Shown here: positions 60,511-64,000 of the stretch, piece after piece
Position numbering within the stretch: the stretch's first letter is position 1
How the letters are laid out: every line of letters starts with the position of its first letter
DNA from: Symbiodinium natans
Taxonomy: Eukaryota > Sar > Dinophyceae > Suessiales > Symbiodiniaceae
NCBI GenBank assembly: GCA_905221605.1
Contig: CAJNDS010002638.1
Span: forward strand, 184,001 to 248,000
DNA: 64,000 bases
Direction of reading: 5' to 3'
The notes under the pieces: model-generated
Database searches by the model: none
Seen by the model: only the letters and a program-made list of their open reading frames with translations
Told to the model about the DNA's origin: nothing
Translations under genes and position numbers: made by a program

Positions 60511-60633
60511 GCACCGAGGCACCTGGATGCCCGAGAAAGGATTAAGGCAGCTGCTGCAAAGCCGACGGCAAAGCGAAGCTGCGCGCCATTTGTGAGCCAG
60601 AAAGGGAGGCTGAGAGCTGAGGGCTTACAGTAG
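60511..60633 (+). CDS. Putative terminal exon, basic protein
   Basis: Acceptor TCGGTCTTAG followed by 40 codons and TAG: APRHLDARERIKAAAAKPTA then KRSCAPFVSQKGRLRAEGLQ. Preceded by (CCCTAAA)10 and followed directly by TTTAGGG repeats. Family not recognised. Confidence 0.42.
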   Translation, partial: APRHLDARERIKAAAAKPTAKRSCAPFVSQKGRLRAEGLQ

Positions 60634-61044
60634 GGTTTAGGGTTTAGGGTTCTAAGGTTCCGCGCACACCACCACGCGGGACGTGTGTTGTGGTGTGCGC
60701 CCAGGTTCAACGCACTCTCCCAACCCACCCACCCACATCTCAACCTTGGGCGGGTTTAGGGTTTTATAACATCGTGTGTAAGTACAGTAGTGGCAGGGGG
60801 CGCTACGGGCCGCCTTTGACCGAATCCTGGGGTACCCCCCGCGAAGGCCTCTTTGTCCCCCCAAGATCCATAGGTTTGTTTGGCGGGTTTAGATTTTTTT
60901 TGCCCGGTGTTTCCAAATTATGATGCTTATACCGGGCTTACAAGACCCATAGGTCTATGCCTTGGGCTCCCTTTGGTTTTTGGTCCTGCGACTGTCCTGG
61001 GACCTCATGAAGTTTGGGAGGCCTGGCCGAAGGAGGCTTCCTGA

Positions 61045-61235
61045 AAAGATTTCCTGGTTCAGAAATGGTCCGGGAGGAGCCCAAAAAGGCTCAGAAACGG
61101 TCCGGGAGAAGCCCAAAAAGGCTCAGAAATGGTCCGGGCGGAGCCCAGAAATTGTCCGGGAGGAGCCCAAAAAAAGGCTCAGAAATGGTCCGGCTCGCAG
61201 AAAGCTCAGAAATGGTCCGGGAGGAGCCGTGCTCG
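61045..61235 (+). repeat. ~32-bp tandem repeats
   Basis: About six imperfect units built on CTCAGAAATGGTCCGGGAGG and AGCCCAAAAAGG, directly upstream of the 16-bp array. Confidence 0.8.
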
Positions 61236-61261
61236 GCGGGGGTGCTCTCGCGGGGTGCTCT

Positions 61262-62520
61262 GGTGCGGAAGGCCCCTTACGGGGAAGGCCCCTTACGGGG
61301 AAGGCCCCTTACGGGAAAGGCCCCTTACGGGGAAGGCCCCTTACGGGGAAGGCCCCTTGCGGGGAAGGCCCCTTACGGGGAAGGCCCCTTGCGGGAAGGC
61401 CACTTACAGGGAAGGCCCCTTACGGGGAAGGCCCCTTACGATAAAGGCCCCTTACGGGGAAGGCCCCTTGTGGGGAAGGCCCCTTGCGGGGAAGGCCCCT
61501 TACGGGGAAGGCCCCTTGCGGGGAGGCCCGTGCTCTGGTGGGGGTGCTCTGGCGGGGGTCACTCTAAAGGCCCTGCCCCAGGATTTGGCCGGACCCGTAC
61601 TAAAAATGCGATTTTTTAATATTGAAAAACGATGGTTTTGGGTGATCCTCCGTTTTACGGGGAAGGCCCCTTACGGGGAAGGCCCCTTACGGGGAAGGCC
61701 GGAAGGCCCCTTACGGGGAAGGCCCCTTACAGGGAAGGCCCCTTACGGGGAAAGCCCCTTACGGGGAAGGCCCCTTACGGGGAAGGGGAAGGCCCCTTAC
61801 CACCGGGAAGGCCCCTTACGGGGAAGGCCCCTTACGGGGACGGGGAAGGCCCCTTTACGGGGAAGGCCCAAGGCCCCTTTACGGGGAAGGCCCCTTTACA
61901 GGGAAGGCCCCTTTACGGGGAAGGCCCCTTTACGGGGAAGGCCCCTTTACGGGGAAGACCCCTTTATGGGGAAGGGCCCTTACGGGGAAGGCCCCAGACC
62001 CCTTACGGGGAAGGCCCCTTATGGGGAAGGCCCCTTACGGGGAAGGCCCCTTACAGGGAAGGCCCCTTACGGGGAGGCCCCTAAGGAAGGCCCTTACGGG
62101 AAGGCCCCTTACGGTGGCGGGATGGTGCTCTGGCGGAGGTGCTCTGGTGGGGGTGCTCTGGCGGGGGTCACTCTAAAGGCCCTGCCCTTACGGGGAAGGC
62201 CCCTTACGCGGAAGGCCCGCCCCACGGGGAAGGCCGGAAGGCCTTGCGGGGAAGGCCCTTACGGGGAAGGCCCCTTACGGGGAAGGCCCCTTTCGGGGAA
62301 GGCCCCTTACGGGGAAGGCCCCTTACGGAAAAGGCCCCTTACGGGGAAGGCCCCTTACGGGGAAGGCCCCTTACGGGGAAGGCGCCTTACGGGGAAGCGG
62401 GGAAGGCCCCTTGCGGGGAAAGCAGGCCCCTTACGGGGAAGGCCCCTTATGGGGAAGGCCCCTTACGGGGAAGGCCCCTTACGGGGAAGGCCCCTTACGG
62501 GGAAGGCCCCTTACGGGGGA
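61262..62520 (+). repeat. 16-bp GC-rich tandem array
   Basis: Seventy or more imperfect copies of GGCCCCTTACGGGGAA with one to few-base slips. A non-array block (GTGCTCTGG-GGGGGTGCTCT then CACTCTAAAGGCCCTGCCC) recurs at about 61530 and 62130, so part of the array was duplicated. Because 16 is not a multiple of 3, all frames read a 16-residue repeat (GKAPYGEGPLRGRPLT) and long open frames appear; I do not call a gene. Confidence 0.9.
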
Positions 62521-63808
62521 AGGATGCGTGGTTTTAACTTTAAAACCGAGGGTTTGGGGTTATTCTCTTTGGGGCCAGACTGACGCTGGCACGCGGGTTC
62601 CACCCTTCTATGCGTGGGCCGCGCTCATCGCGCGCACTGGCCCCGAGCCCTCGCCAGGCTTCGCCGGACGGCTCGGGCTCGTCCGCGGGCTGTCGCCACG
62701 CGGTATCGCTCGCTGCTGCTTATCGCAGGACCCGCAGCTCGCTCTAGTTTAGGGTTTAGGGTTTAGGGGTTTAGGGTTTAGGGTGTAGGGTTTGGGCTAA
62801 GGGTTTAGGGTTTAGAGCTGGGGGGCACATGGGTATTTACCCAAGTACCCCAACTTCTCCCCCAAATACACTACTTCTTGGTATAGGAACCACCAAAAAA
62901 CTGCCCCTGCCTTCCCAACCGCCCATATTTGACCTGGTCTCTAAGTTACAACATTTTAGCGGTACCAAAATCAAGGGGAGGGGCCATGATTCAGAGACCT
63001 GTCTACCTGAACACCGCAGCGATCAGACTTGAGACACACAATCAAAGAGAACCCCAGCTGTCCGTGTAAAGGTTGGGATCTCCCCTCGTCCCTACAGCCT
63101 GGTGATGTCCCCAACCCGAAGCCCAAAAGCCTTTGAAGCCCCCAACCCCTAGACTTTACCCTAAACCCTTTAACGCCCCAACCCTGACCCCTAAACCCTT
63201 TAATCGAACCCTAACCCTAAACCCTTTGGTCGGGTTCTAGAGCCCCTCATATGGAGTCCTCTTGGTTTCCATTGTTCATGGTGCTCGTGGTTTTTGGAGG
63301 CGGTTTATATGGGGTAGGCATTTCCTGTAGGGGCAAAAACTGATCGATGGCTCCTCTTGTCGGGCTCAGTGCTGGAAAGCTTGCGTTTGGACAAGGGTTG
63401 GCTGATCCGGTCGAACGAGAGCACTTCTCTCAAATGTGGTCGCTTTTGGGTTGGTCTGTATGAGCTTAAATCCTAAACCCTAAACCCTAAACCCTAAAGC
63501 CCCTAAACCTCTAAACGGGCTCGAAGGTCGAGAACTTCCTCCTGCCGAGTCCTGGGAGCACGGTGCCCGAAACCCCGAACCCGGAACCCCTAGCCTGATT
63601 AGAACCCGTCGTAAACCAACCCTTGTAAAACCCTTATATAAACTCCAAAAAAACCCCAGCAAAGACCTGTATTAGACCCGTACAAGAACCTTGTAAAAAA
63701 AAAGAACCTTACAAGAACCTTAAAGAAGAAACAAACCCAAAAAACAACGTACACCACCTTTTTAGAACCCCTATAAGGAATCCTCGTCTTCTTCTCCTGT
63801 TACATCAG
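62521..63808. other. Host stretch without firmly supported exon
   Basis: A GC-rich segment (62580-62750) precedes TTTAGGG arrays at 62748-62815. Later come unique sequence, short CCCTAAA units and the right copy of the window-end duplication (63290-63570). Confidence 0.45.
63290..63570. repeat. Right copy of the window-end duplication
   Basis: Aligns with 1-270 in direct orientation; includes a (CCCTAAA)3-4 block at 63476-63500 not present in the left copy. Confidence 0.6.
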
Positions 63809-63857
63809 GTCGACGCCGCCGAGACTTGGTTCGCCGAGCTCGTCAACTTCGGAGCAG
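63809..63857 (+). CDS. Putative PPR-repeat exon
   Basis: TTACATCAG and a GTGCCA donor bound 49 bp reading VDAAETWFAELVNFGA, matching PPR helix B and the loop to the next repeat (A-x-x-WF-x-x-L-x-x-x-G). It is distant from the other PPR-like exons and may be a second PPR gene. Short, so moderate confidence. Confidence 0.4.
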
Positions 63858-64000
63858 GTGCCACCCTCCCCCCGCCTTTCTGAAACCCTAAACCCCAAAC
63901 CCTAAACCCTAACCCCTAACCCTAATCCCTAAACCCTAACTATAACCCGTAACTCTCCCTCAACTCGCGCAAGCGCGGCTTCGGGCTTCGATGCAGCGTT

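Noticed and set aside
61129-62583. 484-codon open frame in the GC-rich array
   Set aside because: The 16-bp period makes every frame open and all frames encode the same peptide repeat; no non-repeat domain supports a gene.

Overview
The window is nuclear DNA of a eukaryote, probably a microbial alga or other protist. It carries one complete integrated virus-like DNA element of about 21 kb. The host part (1-36376 and 57345-64000) is full of interstitial TTTAGGG/CCCTAAA heptamer arrays, G-rich variants, homopolymer G runs and short palindromic MITE-like repeats. Between these lie short, GC-richer segments that read like single exons bounded by AG and GT. TTTAGGG is the plant-type telomere heptamer, also known from dinoflagellates and some other alveolates. 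The fragmented exons, the repeat load and the fact that every exon I could support is on the + strand fit a dinoflagellate best, but the sequence alone does not prove the host.

Host layout. Exon-like segments occur near 5.2, 6.7, 7.5, 8.5, 10.6, 11.3, 17.2, 20.3, 21.1, 22.5, 23.8, 24.2-24.5, 29.1, 32.5, 59.0, 59.6, 60.5 and 63.8 kb. Four look like pentatricopeptide (PPR) repeats and one carries a kinase HGD catalytic loop. Many are preceded by CCCTAAA arrays and followed by TTTAGGG arrays, so the introns between them start with TTTAGGG and end with CCCTAAA and could fold back. A GC-rich 16-bp tandem array fills 61.26-62.52 kb. The two window ends share a diverged direct duplication.

The element (36382-57339) is AT-rich, has 482-bp terminal inverted repeats with one mismatch seen, and is flanked by a 5-bp AGGGG duplication. 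It encodes the Maverick/Polinton or Polinton-like-virus (PLV) core: protein-primed family B DNA polymerase, A32/FtsK-like packaging ATPase, double-jelly-roll major capsid protein, minor capsid (penton) protein and an rve integrase. It also encodes a fibre-like protein with a C-terminal S74 chaperone, a class-3 lipase, a GIY-YIG nuclease, several zinc-finger proteins and a block of small probable virion proteins. No gene is visibly broken, so it could be a recent or functional provirus.

Two upstream motifs divide the element genes. TTAAAG-type boxes lie 18-30 nt before the polymerase, the GIY-YIG nuclease, zinc-finger genes and two right-end genes. TCTA lies 10-19 nt before the ATPase, capsid, penton, fibre and other genes. 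TCTA in an AT-rich setting is the published late promoter of the giant virus CroV and of its virophage mavirus. This suggests an early/late programme and possibly a giant-virus-dependent life style. AT-rich hairpins overlap or follow many stop codons. Host exons are supported only by reading frame and splice-site likeness, and the host minus strand was not examined as thoroughly.
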